From: CBDDEH01 sp965226865
GTDB taxonomy: Bacteria; Chloroflexota; Dehalococcoidia; Lucifugimonadales; JAGWBF01
Length of the DNA: 64,000 bases
Direction: 5' to 3'
NCBI GenBank assembly: GCA_965226865.1
Contig: CBDDEH010000004.1
Span: 1,488,001-1,552,000, forward strand
Under the pieces are notes generated by a model. It saw only the letters and a program-made list of their open reading frames with translations. It was not told the origin of the DNA and searched no databases. Shown one piece after another: positions 16,358-24,381 of this stretch (the stretch's first letter is position 1; each line of letters opens with the position of its first letter). A program made the translations under genes and the position numbers.

Positions 16358-16630
16358 ATGGCCATACCGACTGAGGTCGGTGATCTCAGTGCAAGGAGAA
16401 AAGAAGTTGAATGCCAGAATGTCTACGAGTTTCCTGGCTCTGACCGTGTGCTGGAGATCGACTCCCATGGTGCATGGCATATTGGTCCAGGGACGGGGCC
16501 GGTACATATCTCCCCGGGGGAAGGACAGGTAATAGTCCACCCAGGGCAAGGCCAAGTGGTTGTTAGTCCCGGTCAGGGACAGGTAATTGTCAAGAAGGGT
16601 GGCACAGGCCAAGTAATCGTCGACGACTGA
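16358..16630 (+). CDS. Small Pro-Gly repeat protein
   Basis: A 90-residue protein. From about residue 40 it consists of five tandem units of roughly ten residues with the pattern PGxGxVxVxx (IGPGTGPVHI, SPGEGQVIVH, PGQGQVVVSP, PGQGQVIVKK, GGTGQVIVDD). Alternating Val/Ile with PG turns suggests a tight beta-solenoid or stacked hairpins. No signal peptide. The start is ATG 16358 but no strong ribosome-binding site is seen. No family recognised. It lies between a divergent HTH gene and a zinc-ribbon protein gene. Confidence 0.5.
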   Translation: MAIPTEVGDLSARRKEVECQNVYEFPGSDRVLEIDSHGAWHIGPGTGPVHISPGEGQVIVHPGQGQVVVSPGQGQVIVKKGGTGQVIVDD

Positions 16631-16671
16631 GTGGACAAAGCCCCTTGGCAAATATCCACTGCGGGCATCAC

Positions 16672-18054
16672 ATGGGAAAGAAGAGAAAGCGAAAACAGAA
16701 GGCAAGCGCGATGCAGGCTCAGACCTTGGAAGTGCTCTTAAGGAATGGGGAGGCCGTCCTATACGGACAGGTCTGCTGGTCGATAGCCAACCGCGGCACG
16801 GATAGACCCAGACCGGGGGATGTCATAACCCTGCAGGATGGAGACGAAGAGGGAGGCCACAGGACCAAGGAATTCCGCCTCACCCGCAAGAGCATTGGGA
16901 ATGTCGAACGGTGCTTGGGTATGAGGACTTGCGGGGAGGCCGTGGCCCTGTTTGCTGAGAGGGAAGAGGTGGAGGCCACCGGCGAATGTCCCAATGGACA
17001 TCAGGAGGCTGCTTTCGCATTCATGATGCACGGCATCCGGCCCACCGAGCCGTGTCCCCAATGCGGAGAGATCCCCGAGTTCGGCAACACCATGATGAGC
17101 CCGGACTTCTATCCTGATGGACCGGTCAAGGGCGTGGACGGCGAAGAATACTCCACCTGCCCCAGGTGCGGGGAGGACTTCCTGCAGCTTGAGGGGAGCA
17201 ACATCGCCGAATGGGGATGGAAGATCGTGTGCATGGACTGCGGATGGGAGATGAAACAAGTGGAGGGCCTCGACATAGCCCAGTATTGCGCTCTGATGGA
17301 GGAGGTCAAGTCAAAGGTCGAATCCATCAACCAGTTGATGGAGGTCCCGGGACTCACGATTCGAACACGGGTGGAGTCGATCAGCCTCCAGCTCCGGATG
17401 CTGCTGGAACTCCTCGTGTTCAGCTCTCTGGTATCCAACAAGGATGTCTGGGGGAAGTCGAAGAAGGAGTTGCGGAGCTCCCAGGATATAAGCAAGAAGG
17501 TCCGGGAGCTGAAGCGTCTCCATCCTCACTTCTACCCAAGACCGTTGGACCTGAGGGCGAACAACTCAGGACAGGAGCCATCTGACCGGACTGAAAGGTT
17601 CCTGAGCGAGGACAAGTTGATAGAGGTTTATGGGCAGCTGGGCAACATCCTCCATGCCGAGAACCCGATGGGAGAGGAAACCGACTTCCGGTATTTCATT
17701 GACTCGGTTCCCGGCTGGGTCTCAGAGGTCGTGAACCTGCTGGAATGCCACAAAGTGTACCTCTACCACCGCTCTGACGAGTTCTATCTGATCAAGATGT
17801 TCGGGGACGTTGACGGGGAGTTGACGCCGATCCGGTTCAGGACCGCCGCAGGGGAGACCAAGTGCGCATGGCCCGATTGCGTCTCTTCGAGCGCGCGCCA
17901 GTACTGCGAGTACATCCGGGGGCCTTGGAGAGAATGCAGGCTGACGGAGATGGAACCAGAGCAGACGCAGGGCAAAAGAGTCGCTGAGAAATTCGACGAC
18001 AAACGCTGGACGGCGGCGGGCGGGTCAAGTGGAGACTGGTCAGTAGGTACGTGA
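16672..18054 (+). CDS. Hypothetical multi-zinc-ribbon protein
   Basis: About 460 residues. It has a basic N-terminus (MGKKRKRKQK), then a 70-residue beta-rich part. Cys pairs at ECPNGHQE, EPCPQCGEIPEF, CPRCGEDF and CMDCGWEM suggest two or three zinc sites, followed by a helical region containing coiled-coil stretches (LMEEVKSKVESINQLM). The C-terminus has another Cys/His cluster (KCAWPDCV). ATG 16672 is preferred; TTG 16645 or ATG 16711 are possible. No named family recognised. It ends two bases before the AAA remnant, so it may have worked with that ATPase. Confidence 0.55.
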   Translation: MGKKRKRKQKASAMQAQTLEVLLRNGEAVLYGQVCWSIANRGTDRPRPGDVITLQDGDEEGGHRTKEFRLTRKSIGNVERCLGMRTCGEAVALFAEREEVEATGECPNGHQEAAFAFMMHGIRPTEPCPQCGEIPEFGNTMMSPDFYPDGPVKGVDGEEYSTCPRCGEDFLQLEGSNIAEWGWKIVCMDCGWEMKQVEGLDIAQYCALMEEVKSKVESINQLMEVPGLTIRTRVESISLQLRMLLELLVFSSLVSNKDVWGKSKKELRSSQDISKKVRELKRLHPHFYPRPLDLRANNSGQEPSDRTERFLSEDKLIEVYGQLGNILHAENPMGEETDFRYFIDSVPGWVSEVVNLLECHKVYLYHRSDEFYLIKMFGDVDGELTPIRFRTAAGETKCAWPDCVSSSARQYCEYIRGPWRECRLTEMEPEQTQGKRVAEKFDDKRWTAAGGSSGDWSVGT

Positions 18055-18055
18055 T

Positions 18056-18464
18056 TTGCAGAAAAGAGAGTTGCACATACGGCATTTTCGGGGATTCTCT
18101 GACCTGCTCGTGAGACCAAAAGGCCACATGGTCATTCTGGGCGAACCCGGTGCAGGGCACTCCAACCTATTGGAGGGGCTAGCGCGTGTGCTTGATGCGG
18201 ACGCGAGTCGCGCTAGGGTCACCACTGAGTTGGATTTCCATAATCGTGATACGTCACAACCCATCCAGATTACAGTGACCCTGGCGGAACTTGGACCCGA
18301 TCGAACGCGCCGGCGCGAGTGACCCTCTGCAACCGATCGTGGTGGCGTTGCGGAGAGAACTCGGCCAAGACCCACAGGTGTCTCGGGAACTTGATGAAGT
18401 ATCCAAGGACGTGCAAGAGTCCATCATGCAAATGAGAAAAGGACTCCAAACTGACTCCGACTAA
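18056..18464 (+). pseudogene. AAA/SMC-like ATPase N-terminus joined to an unrelated tail
   Basis: Reads HIRHFRGFSDLLVRPKGHMV then GEPGAGHSNLLEGLARVLDA, a Walker A in the setting of RecF/OLD/SMC-type ATPases, with the usual GKT replaced by GHS. At about 18300-18322 this frame closes. Another frame continues as PIVVALRRELGQDPQVSREL and ends GLQTDSD-stop at 18462-18464. Walker B and the nuclease half are missing, so the ATPase is a remnant; the tail may belong to a different lost gene. Confidence 0.55.
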
Positions 18465-18549
18465 ACCTGCGCGACATGCCGCGGATGTGCTGGTGGGACT
18501 AATATAGCGACTTGATACAAGAAATGGGTCAGGTCAAGGTGGATACACG

Positions 18550-20175
18550 TTGATTCGGTGGGATGAGCTTGGGCCACAAAGATACGAGGACATGGTCTCG
18601 GTCTTGGTCAGTCGACTGCACCCAGACGCCCAGCGGATCGATGGCAAGGGCGGCGATGGTGGTCGGGATGTGCAAGTTGTCCGCGGACAAGACAGCCAGA
18701 CCACGGACGCTTTCGAGCTAAAGTCGTTCACCGGTCGAATGACGTCTGGACGGCGAAGGCAGGTGGAGCACTCTCTAAAGCGGGCAGCGACTATTGATCC
18801 GGCGCGCTGGTCGCTAATCGTGCCTATTGATCCTACTCCTGCGGAAGACCGTTGGTTTCGTCAGCTAGGAAGGAGCTACGGTTTCCCAATCACATGGTTG
18901 GGAAGAACATGGCTAGACGAAAAGATGTCGGCATTCCCGGATATTCGGAGATACTTCCTAGAAGGGGCGAACGATGAGGTGGTCTGCTTGCTTCGGGAAC
19001 TTCATCAGGAACAAGCCAGAGTCACCGTTGTTCACGACGCAGTAGCCCGATTACGGACGCTGCGGGAGCGTTTGAATGAGATTGATCCCCATTATCGCTA
19101 CGAGCTATCGACGGGGCCCAACGCGGCGGATGCCAGGCCCGTGGACGTTGTCCTCTCTGTAAGCTTCAATGAAATGAGAGTTGACATCTACCCGAAATAC
19201 TCAGGGGCCGTCAAAGATCGACCTATCACCATCAAGGTCGAAGTCATCGTTGGGCCGGACGACAGCGTGGTCCAAAACGCATTGGACTACGGCCTAGAGG
19301 CGACAATACCATCTCGCATGATTCACAGCATAGTCGTTGATGCACCGTCTGGCCTCGGAGGGAGTTTCACTGGAGGAGAAATCGACATTCTGTCCACCAG
19401 CAGGCGGCTGGAGGAGGCGGTAACCCTAGCGCTCGAAGTTATGGATGTCGACAGGCTCCTAGCCAGCTGCCCGATCCATTTCACCGAAGGCTCCGGAGGC
19501 TCCAAGGGATCCATATTCAGCGGGACCGACAGTAGCGGCTGGCTACAAATCCGACTAACGGCGAACGCAGTGGCTGGCCGATTTGAAATCCAGTTCCAGC
19601 TGGCTCCTAGGCCAGTTCTGCCATCTACTCTATTACCACTCTTCCGATGGCTAAAAGCATTGCATCCGCCACATGACCTTAAAATTCGCTGGCCTAGTGG
19701 CTTAGAGATGCGCAGCCAGGTTCGTACACCGTCTTCAATAGACGAAGGCATAGGTAAAGTCGTTGAGGCCCTCGCCTATCTGCAGCAGGCTAGTGGCAGA
19801 TACCGGGAAATGAGTCCATCCCTTATTGGCGAGGAAGGACAGGAGATCGTGACGGCCGCGACCCTGCTAAGGGGAGAAAGTATTGAGCTTACATGGAAAT
19901 CATTCAACCTGAACTTGAACCGATGGGGGCCAGAGCTGGAGGATCTGTTGAATGGTCGTCCTCAGCAATTCATCTGTGAGCAGGACAGTTGGCTCGAGTT
20001 GGAAGGTGGAACAATTCCAATTGGACGGATCCGAACTCATATCGAGTCCGCCCGTCTCGCCGATCCGGGAGCAGTTCAGCGAGCCCTAGAGTCTGGCTTA
20101 GTGCCAAGTTTGCGGCTAATACCGGGAGACAGCGACAAGGCCCAGCGAGTACTGGTGACTCGACCACCACAATAG
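18550..20175 (+). CDS. PD-(D/E)xK nuclease-like accessory protein
   Basis: A 541-residue protein. Residues 8-65 (YEDMVSVLVSRLHPDAQRID, GKGGDGGRDVQVV, AFELKSF) match the catalytic core of Mrr/restriction-endonuclease-like folds: Asp in GGRD and ELK as the ExK pair. The remaining 450 residues, mostly beta-rich, are not recognised and may sense or bind a ligand. It starts at TTG 18550 behind AAGGTGG. It stands alone in a defence-like region, with no methyltransferase nearby, so a self-contained defence role is likelier than classic restriction. The nuclease call is fairly firm, the role is inferred. Confidence 0.65.
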   Translation: MIRWDELGPQRYEDMVSVLVSRLHPDAQRIDGKGGDGGRDVQVVRGQDSQTTDAFELKSFTGRMTSGRRRQVEHSLKRAATIDPARWSLIVPIDPTPAEDRWFRQLGRSYGFPITWLGRTWLDEKMSAFPDIRRYFLEGANDEVVCLLRELHQEQARVTVVHDAVARLRTLRERLNEIDPHYRYELSTGPNAADARPVDVVLSVSFNEMRVDIYPKYSGAVKDRPITIKVEVIVGPDDSVVQNALDYGLEATIPSRMIHSIVVDAPSGLGGSFTGGEIDILSTSRRLEEAVTLALEVMDVDRLLASCPIHFTEGSGGSKGSIFSGTDSSGWLQIRLTANAVAGRFEIQFQLAPRPVLPSTLLPLFRWLKALHPPHDLKIRWPSGLEMRSQVRTPSSIDEGIGKVVEALAYLQQASGRYREMSPSLIGEEGQEIVTAATLLRGESIELTWKSFNLNLNRWGPELEDLLNGRPQQFICEQDSWLELEGGTIPIGRIRTHIESARLADPGAVQRALESGLVPSLRLIPGDSDKAQRVLVTRPPQ

Positions 20176-20689
20176 CCTTGGCTGGACTGGACCGCCACTA
20201 TGTGTTGAGGCTGCGGTGGATCGATTGAACGCGTTCGCCCTCGCGACAGGCCCGCGTTTCTAGCCGCCCGTTCCGCCTTTGTCATGATTGCCCAGTAGCA
20301 GAATTCGGCGAGCCCGACAAGGCTGGGGCCTCTGTGATCCTTGGCACCGCGACCCTCACGGAGAATTCGAGCATCTTTGGGTGGGCTGTCCGAGACTTCA
20401 AGTTGAACGAGCTATTGGCGAGATCTACGATGTGCCTAAGTTGGCACACTCCCTAGAGTGCCACAGCCCAAGAGTACCTATTGAAGTTATTCAAATTGCC
20501 TTGCACGTGTCGTCGTTCCTGCCCAGGCAGGAACTCGGAGGGGCGCCCGGGCGGGGCAACCTCTCCACTGACTACATCCGCCGGACCGACAACCTTCACA
20601 AAGCCCCTCAGCAGCTGGCCTCAATATAGTGTGGCAAGGTGCACTCTGCTTGTTTATTGCCGCTCCAAGACACCGAAGCCCCCTGACTG
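20176..20689. other. Region without a supportable gene
   Basis: Short open stretches exist on both strands but none has a start signal or family resemblance. At about 20515-20540 a TTCCTGC/GCAGGAA hairpin belongs to the common REP-like palindrome type. It is probably scar DNA next to the IS630 insertion. Confidence 0.4.
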
Positions 20690-20900
20690 TCACTCTATCG
20701 AGTCACCGTCAACTGAATTCTGCGTGTGAGGCTGCCCAAACGGGAATCCGATGATCTCGTAATCCTGCAGAAATGTCATTGGAGCTACTCCTTCAACAAT
20801 ACGTACCTCGCCGTCCGAGTACTCCGCATGCGTGATCAACTTGGTCCATGCTGGCATTGGCTTGTCGAAGTACGGGTTCGCATAGAAAACTGCTCTCGAC
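20690..20900 (-). pseudogene. Unidentified minus-strand coding fragment
   Basis: About 70 codons (RAVFYANPYFDKPMPAWTKL...FGQPHTQNSVDGDSIE) open without a start of their own, ending at the stop at 20690. It continues upstream in a frame one base off from the protease remnant, so it may be the frameshifted end of the same gene. Family unknown. Confidence 0.35.
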
Positions 20901-20961
20901 CTATCTAAACCAAAGATAAGGTGAAACCCGCATAAAGCGAACCCGTAGAGGAGTTGCGCTA

Positions 20962-22140
20962 TCCTGTAAAAGAAGTTGAGTGGCGGTGGAGGATGGTATG
21001 AAGGATATGGCGCGACTCCTGGAAAAGTGGCAACTGAATGTAGGTGACGTAAGGGAACAGATGTATCGAGCGCCAACACCACGGGAGCGGGAGCGTTGGC
21101 ATGGCCTATGGTTGTTGGTCCAAGGGTGGTCGGTCACTCAAGTGGCTGAGGCTTTGGAGAGAGACTCTCACACGATAGGAGACTGGCTGTCCGGTTTTCG
21201 CCGGGCCGGGGCCCAAGGTTTGGTCTTTGAACCCACTGGAGGTTCCCCCCGCCCTGAACGCCGGGCAACAAGACCAACTGAAGTCCGCGGTGCTAAATCC
21301 GCCTGGAGAGGCGGGAGTTGAATTGTCCAACTGGAACTGGAAAGTAGTGAGGCAATTCCTCAAGCAGAGCTTTGATCTGGGGCTCAGTCGGAGCAGTTGC
21401 TTGAACTACCTACACCGGCTGGGCTTTGTGCTGAAGCGGCCCAAGAAACGCCTCTTGAAAGCTAAGGATGAAGAGCGGAAAGCCTTTATTATCCAGTACA
21501 GCCAAATCCGAGAGGAGGCCGAAAGGATAGGGGCCAAGATCTTCTTCGTGGACGAAGCCCACTTTCAGGCCGATGCTGACCTGAGGGGGAAATGGGTGCT
21601 CAAGGGAGAGCCAGCGCTGGTGGACTCCACCAGTCCACGGTGGGGAGAGAAGGCCTGCTACTACTCGGGAGTTTGTCTGGAGAGTGGGGAGGTGGAAGCC
21701 ATGGAAATAGCTGGAAACAGCAATGCCGAGACCTCCACCGCCTTTTTACAGCAGCTACGAGAAAACCATCCTGGACCTCTGGTAGTGATTTGGGACAATG
21801 GGCCAGCCCACCGAGGAGAAGCGATTCGCAGCTATCTGGCCACTCCTGACTTGCATCTGAGGTTGGTAGCCTTACCGGCTTACAGCCCAGACTTCAATGC
21901 CGACGAAGCCGTCTGGGACTGGGCCAGGGAAGAGGTCACGGCCAACGAATGCCTGGGAACAAAAGCCCAAGTCCAAGAGAAGATGAACGCATTCTTCGAC
22001 GGGCTAACACACCGTAAGGATGAAGTGAGACATCGCTGCCGAACCCTGTTACAGGCCAGAGCCGACGCATTGATGTTTACACCTGCCGTGCCTTTGCCAT
22101 CGCTCCAAAATGTAGTTCCCACCTTGGCTTTGGTTTAGGG
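20962..22140 (+). mobile_element. IS630-family insertion sequence
   Basis: A 1,179-base element flanked by TA on both sides (20960-20961 and 22141-22142), the target duplication expected for IS630/Tc1-type elements. The ends show only a weak inverted similarity (TCCTGTAAAAGAAG versus CCCTAAACCAAAGC read inward). The transposase fills the element. Confidence 0.75.
20998..22138 (+). pseudogene. IS630 transposase in two frames
   Basis: The first frame from ATG 20998 (GGAGGA upstream) encodes the HTH part (GLWLLVQGWSVTQVAEALER, IGDWLSGFRRAG). Near 21240-21250, at a run of six C, the coding signal changes frame and continues to 22138 with the DDE catalytic region: KIFFVDEAHF, VIWDNGPAHR and YSPDFNADEAVWDWAR. 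Either programmed frameshifting at the C run yields the full enzyme, as reported for some members of this group, or the copy is dead. The catalytic acids are intact. Confidence 0.8.
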
Positions 22141-22301
22141 TACCAGGGTGAACGCCGTAAAGAGCCACGACGCCAATCACATGCCCATTGATTGGCCCAC
22201 CGGAGTTGAACCAAAAACCGTTAAGTTTTTGGCTGACCTGCCCCCCAAAAACTGGTCCAGTTATAAACTCGTAAAGTGGAGCTGGTGAGAGGGGGTAGTC
22301 A

Positions 22302-22579
22302 ATGGCGAGTAAAAAGCGCAGTGTAGAAGAGATCATAGGAAGCTGCGGGAAGCGGAGGTGGCCCTGGCGCAAGGGGAGACGGTGGCCCAGGCATGCAGGG
22401 GTATCGGGGTATCAGACCATACGTTCTACCGGTGGCGGCAGCAGTATAGGGGGCTGAGAATAGACCAGGCGAGGCGGTTGCGGGAGATGGAAGCGGAGAA
22501 CGGACGACTCAGGCGTGCGGTAGCGGACCTGACGTTGGACAACCAGATTCTGAAGGAGGCAGCACGGGGAAACTTCTGA
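22302..22579 (+). pseudogene. IS3 OrfA, copy 1, frameshifted near its start
   Basis: The helix-turn-helix/leucine-zipper subunit (VAQACRGIGVSDHTFYRWRQ, LREMEAENGRLRRAVADLTL). Compared with copy 2, one G is missing at about 22336 (ATAGGAAG versus ATAGGGAAG), which shifts the first 12 or so codons out of frame. The rest of the frame is intact to TGA 22577-22579. Confidence 0.7.
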
Positions 22580-22602
22580 GCCCGGCCCGCCGGCGGAGAT
22601 GC

Positions 22603-23433
22603 GTGGAGTTGGCACGGGAACGGTATGGCATCTCTGAGCGGCGCGCTTGCCGGGCGCTTGAGCAACCCCAGTCAACACAGAGGTACACTGCAACAGTGGC
22701 CGATGATGAGGAGGCCCTGACGATGGCAGTGGTTCGGCTGGCCAGTCGGTACGGACGGTATGGGTACCGGCGGGTGACTGCCATGCTGCAATGGGAGGGA
22801 TGGAGAGTGAACCACAAGCGGGTGGAGCGGATCTGGCGACGGGAAGGACTCAAGGTACCAGCCAAACAGCCCAAACGGGGCCGACTCTGGCTTACTGACG
22901 GCTCCTGCGTGCGGCTGAGGCCACAACGACGGAACCACGTCTGGGCATACGACTTTGTGGCCCTTCGTACCAGTGACGGCAAACCCGTTCGTCTCCTGAC
23001 AGTGGTGGATGAGTATACCAGGGAGTGTCTGGCCATCCATGTGGGTCGCTCGTTACGCTCACCCCATGTCATTGAATGCCTGGGGGACCTCATGGTCCAG
23101 CGTGGCGTGCCGGAGCACCTCCGCTCGGACAACGGGCCGGAGTTCACCGCCAGGGCGGTGCGGTTGTGGCTCCAAGGGGTGGGAGTCACAACCCTCTTCA
23201 TCACACCGGGTAGCCCTTGGGAGAATGGGTATGTTGAGAGCTTCAACGGCAAGCTTAGGGACGAACTCTTGGACCGGGAGCTCTTCGATACCCTCTGGGA
23301 GGTGCAGGTCCTCACCGAGCAGTGGCGCCACGAGTACAACCACCAACGCCCCCACAGCGCCCTGGGCTATCGCCCTCCTGCTCCAGAGGCCATCCTCACC
23401 TCCTCTGCTCCAAGCGCTATCAGTGTCTCATGA
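22603..23433 (+). CDS. IS3-family transposase OrfB, copy 1
   Basis: A 276-residue DDE integrase-type catalytic subunit: VWAYDFVALRTSDGKPVRLL (first Asp), LRSDNGPEFTARAV (second Asp) and ENGYVESFNGKLRDELLDRE (Glu), then YNHQRPHSALGYRPPAPEAI. The frame is offset from OrfA, as expected for production by programmed frameshift. Apparently intact, and identical at protein level to copy 2 at 32060. Confidence 0.9.
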   Translation: MELARERYGISERRACRALEQPQSTQRYTATVADDEEALTMAVVRLASRYGRYGYRRVTAMLQWEGWRVNHKRVERIWRREGLKVPAKQPKRGRLWLTDGSCVRLRPQRRNHVWAYDFVALRTSDGKPVRLLTVVDEYTRECLAIHVGRSLRSPHVIECLGDLMVQRGVPEHLRSDNGPEFTARAVRLWLQGVGVTTLFITPGSPWENGYVESFNGKLRDELLDRELFDTLWEVQVLTEQWRHEYNHQRPHSALGYRPPAPEAILTSSAPSAISVS

Positions 23434-23462
23434 TTTGCGGTACAACTATTGGGGGCAGGTCA

Positions 23463-23655
23463 ATGGCAACTGCTGTTCCGCTCCGCTTCAGGCAGCATTG
23501 GGGAGTTGGAGCTCAGGCGTACTCATGGAGTCACTCGTGGGCCTTGGATCTGTTGGAATGGACATGTCGAGAGAGGCGCAAAGTACGCACATCAGCTATA
23601 TTGCCGAAATGCAAACGGCTTATCACAGGGTAAGTGTTCAGACTCGGTGAGGTGA
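23463..23655 (+). pseudogene. Unidentified coding fragment after the IS3 copy
   Basis: About 60 codons without a stop, starting at the IS edge: ELRRTHGVTRGPWICWNGHV, AKYAHQLYCRNANGLSQGKC. The composition is protein-like but there is no start codon, so it is the 3' part of a gene cut by the insertion. Family not recognised. Confidence 0.4.
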
Positions 23656-23666
23656 ATACCCCGCCC

Positions 23667-23695
23667 CTGGATACCCGCCTTCGCGGGTATGACGG
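23667..23695. repeat. REP-like palindrome
   Basis: CTGGATACCCGCCTTCGCGG-GTATGACGG contains TACCCGC-CTTC-GCGGGTA, the widespread type of short interspersed palindrome. Confidence 0.6.
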
Positions 23696-23859
23696 AGAGA
23701 TGCGACGGCTCTTCGAGAGATCCCCTCAAGACTGAACAGTTACATCACAGGGGGAGTGGCGAGCCGGATGGCTGCGATGGGAGGGTGTCCGGCGCCGCAA
23801 GTGGAGTGCATCGCGCAAACATCGGGACTGAGACCGTGATCCGGAAGCCGCGGTAGCGC

Positions 23860-24354
23860 CTATCCTCGCTCCGGCCGATGGCTCGCCGCCAGCGCGAAGG
23901 CCTGTTGCGCCAGCACTCGGACCTCCTCGGGCGGCGGCTCCTTCGGGCCTGCGTCCCGGTCAAGAGCCGCACCGCCGGCCAGCTCATCCCGGCCGACCCA
24001 GACCCACCCATCGTTCAACGGGCCCGGGGTCCCGACCGGCCGGCTGACGTAGATCATGTCGATGTGCTGGTGGTGGCCGTCTGCCGGGTCGTGGATGTCC
24101 TCGACCATGATCGTCAGGGGTGGCTGCACGAGGACCGGGTAGCTCAGATCGATGGCCGGACCGGTCGGCACGACCACGGTCTTGAGGCCGGTCTCCTCCT
24201 CGGTCTCGCGAAGGACGGCCTGCACTGGGTCCTCGTTCTCTTCGATGTGGCCGCCGGGCGGCAGCCAGGCCTTCACCTTGGGGTGCCAGTGCAGGGCGAC
24301 GCGGCCGTCATGGACCACGTAGGCCGTTGCGGTGAAGTGCCTAACCACCGACAT
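23860..24354 (-). CDS. Nudix hydrolase
   Basis: A 164-residue protein with a complete Nudix box GGHIEENEDPVQAVLRETEE-ETGL (G-x5-E-x7-REUxEExGU), which binds metal and cleaves a nucleoside-diphosphate-linked substrate. It starts with a strand-rich segment (FTATAYVVHDGRVALHWHPK) typical of NTP-cleaving or housekeeping Nudix proteins. Substrate unknown. It lies 27 bases downstream of the DUF4349 gene in a GC-rich block, on the same strand. Confidence 0.9.
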   Translation of the reverse strand: MSVVRHFTATAYVVHDGRVALHWHPKVKAWLPPGGHIEENEDPVQAVLRETEEETGLKTVVVPTGPAIDLSYPVLVQPPLTIMVEDIHDPADGHHQHIDMIYVSRPVGTPGPLNDGWVWVGRDELAGGAALDRDAGPKEPPPEEVRVLAQQAFALAASHRPERG

Positions 24355-24381
24355 GCGTTCGTTCTCCGTTCCCGCCCTGCG

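Larger units (their letters stand above)
20901..22233 (-). pseudogene. Trypsin-like protease remnant interrupted by IS630
   Basis: Between the two elements (22143-22233) the minus strand reads FWFNSGGPINGHVIGVVALY, the serine-nucleophile region of a trypsin/HtrA-type protease. Removing the IS630 (20962-22140) and one TA joins this smoothly to SATPLRVRFMRVSPYLWFR-stop at 20901. The upstream part of the gene is missing at the IS3 copy (22234). It is thus a fragment cut twice by insertion sequences. Confidence 0.5.
22234..23462 (+). mobile_element. IS3-family element (IS407-like), copy 1
   Basis: A 1,229-base element beginning TGACCTGCCCCCC and ending GGGGGCAGGTCA. A nearly identical copy occupies 31691-32918 in the same orientation. 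No clear 3-4 base target duplication flanks it (left GGC, right ATG), hinting at later recombination. It interrupts the protease remnant. Confidence 0.9.
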
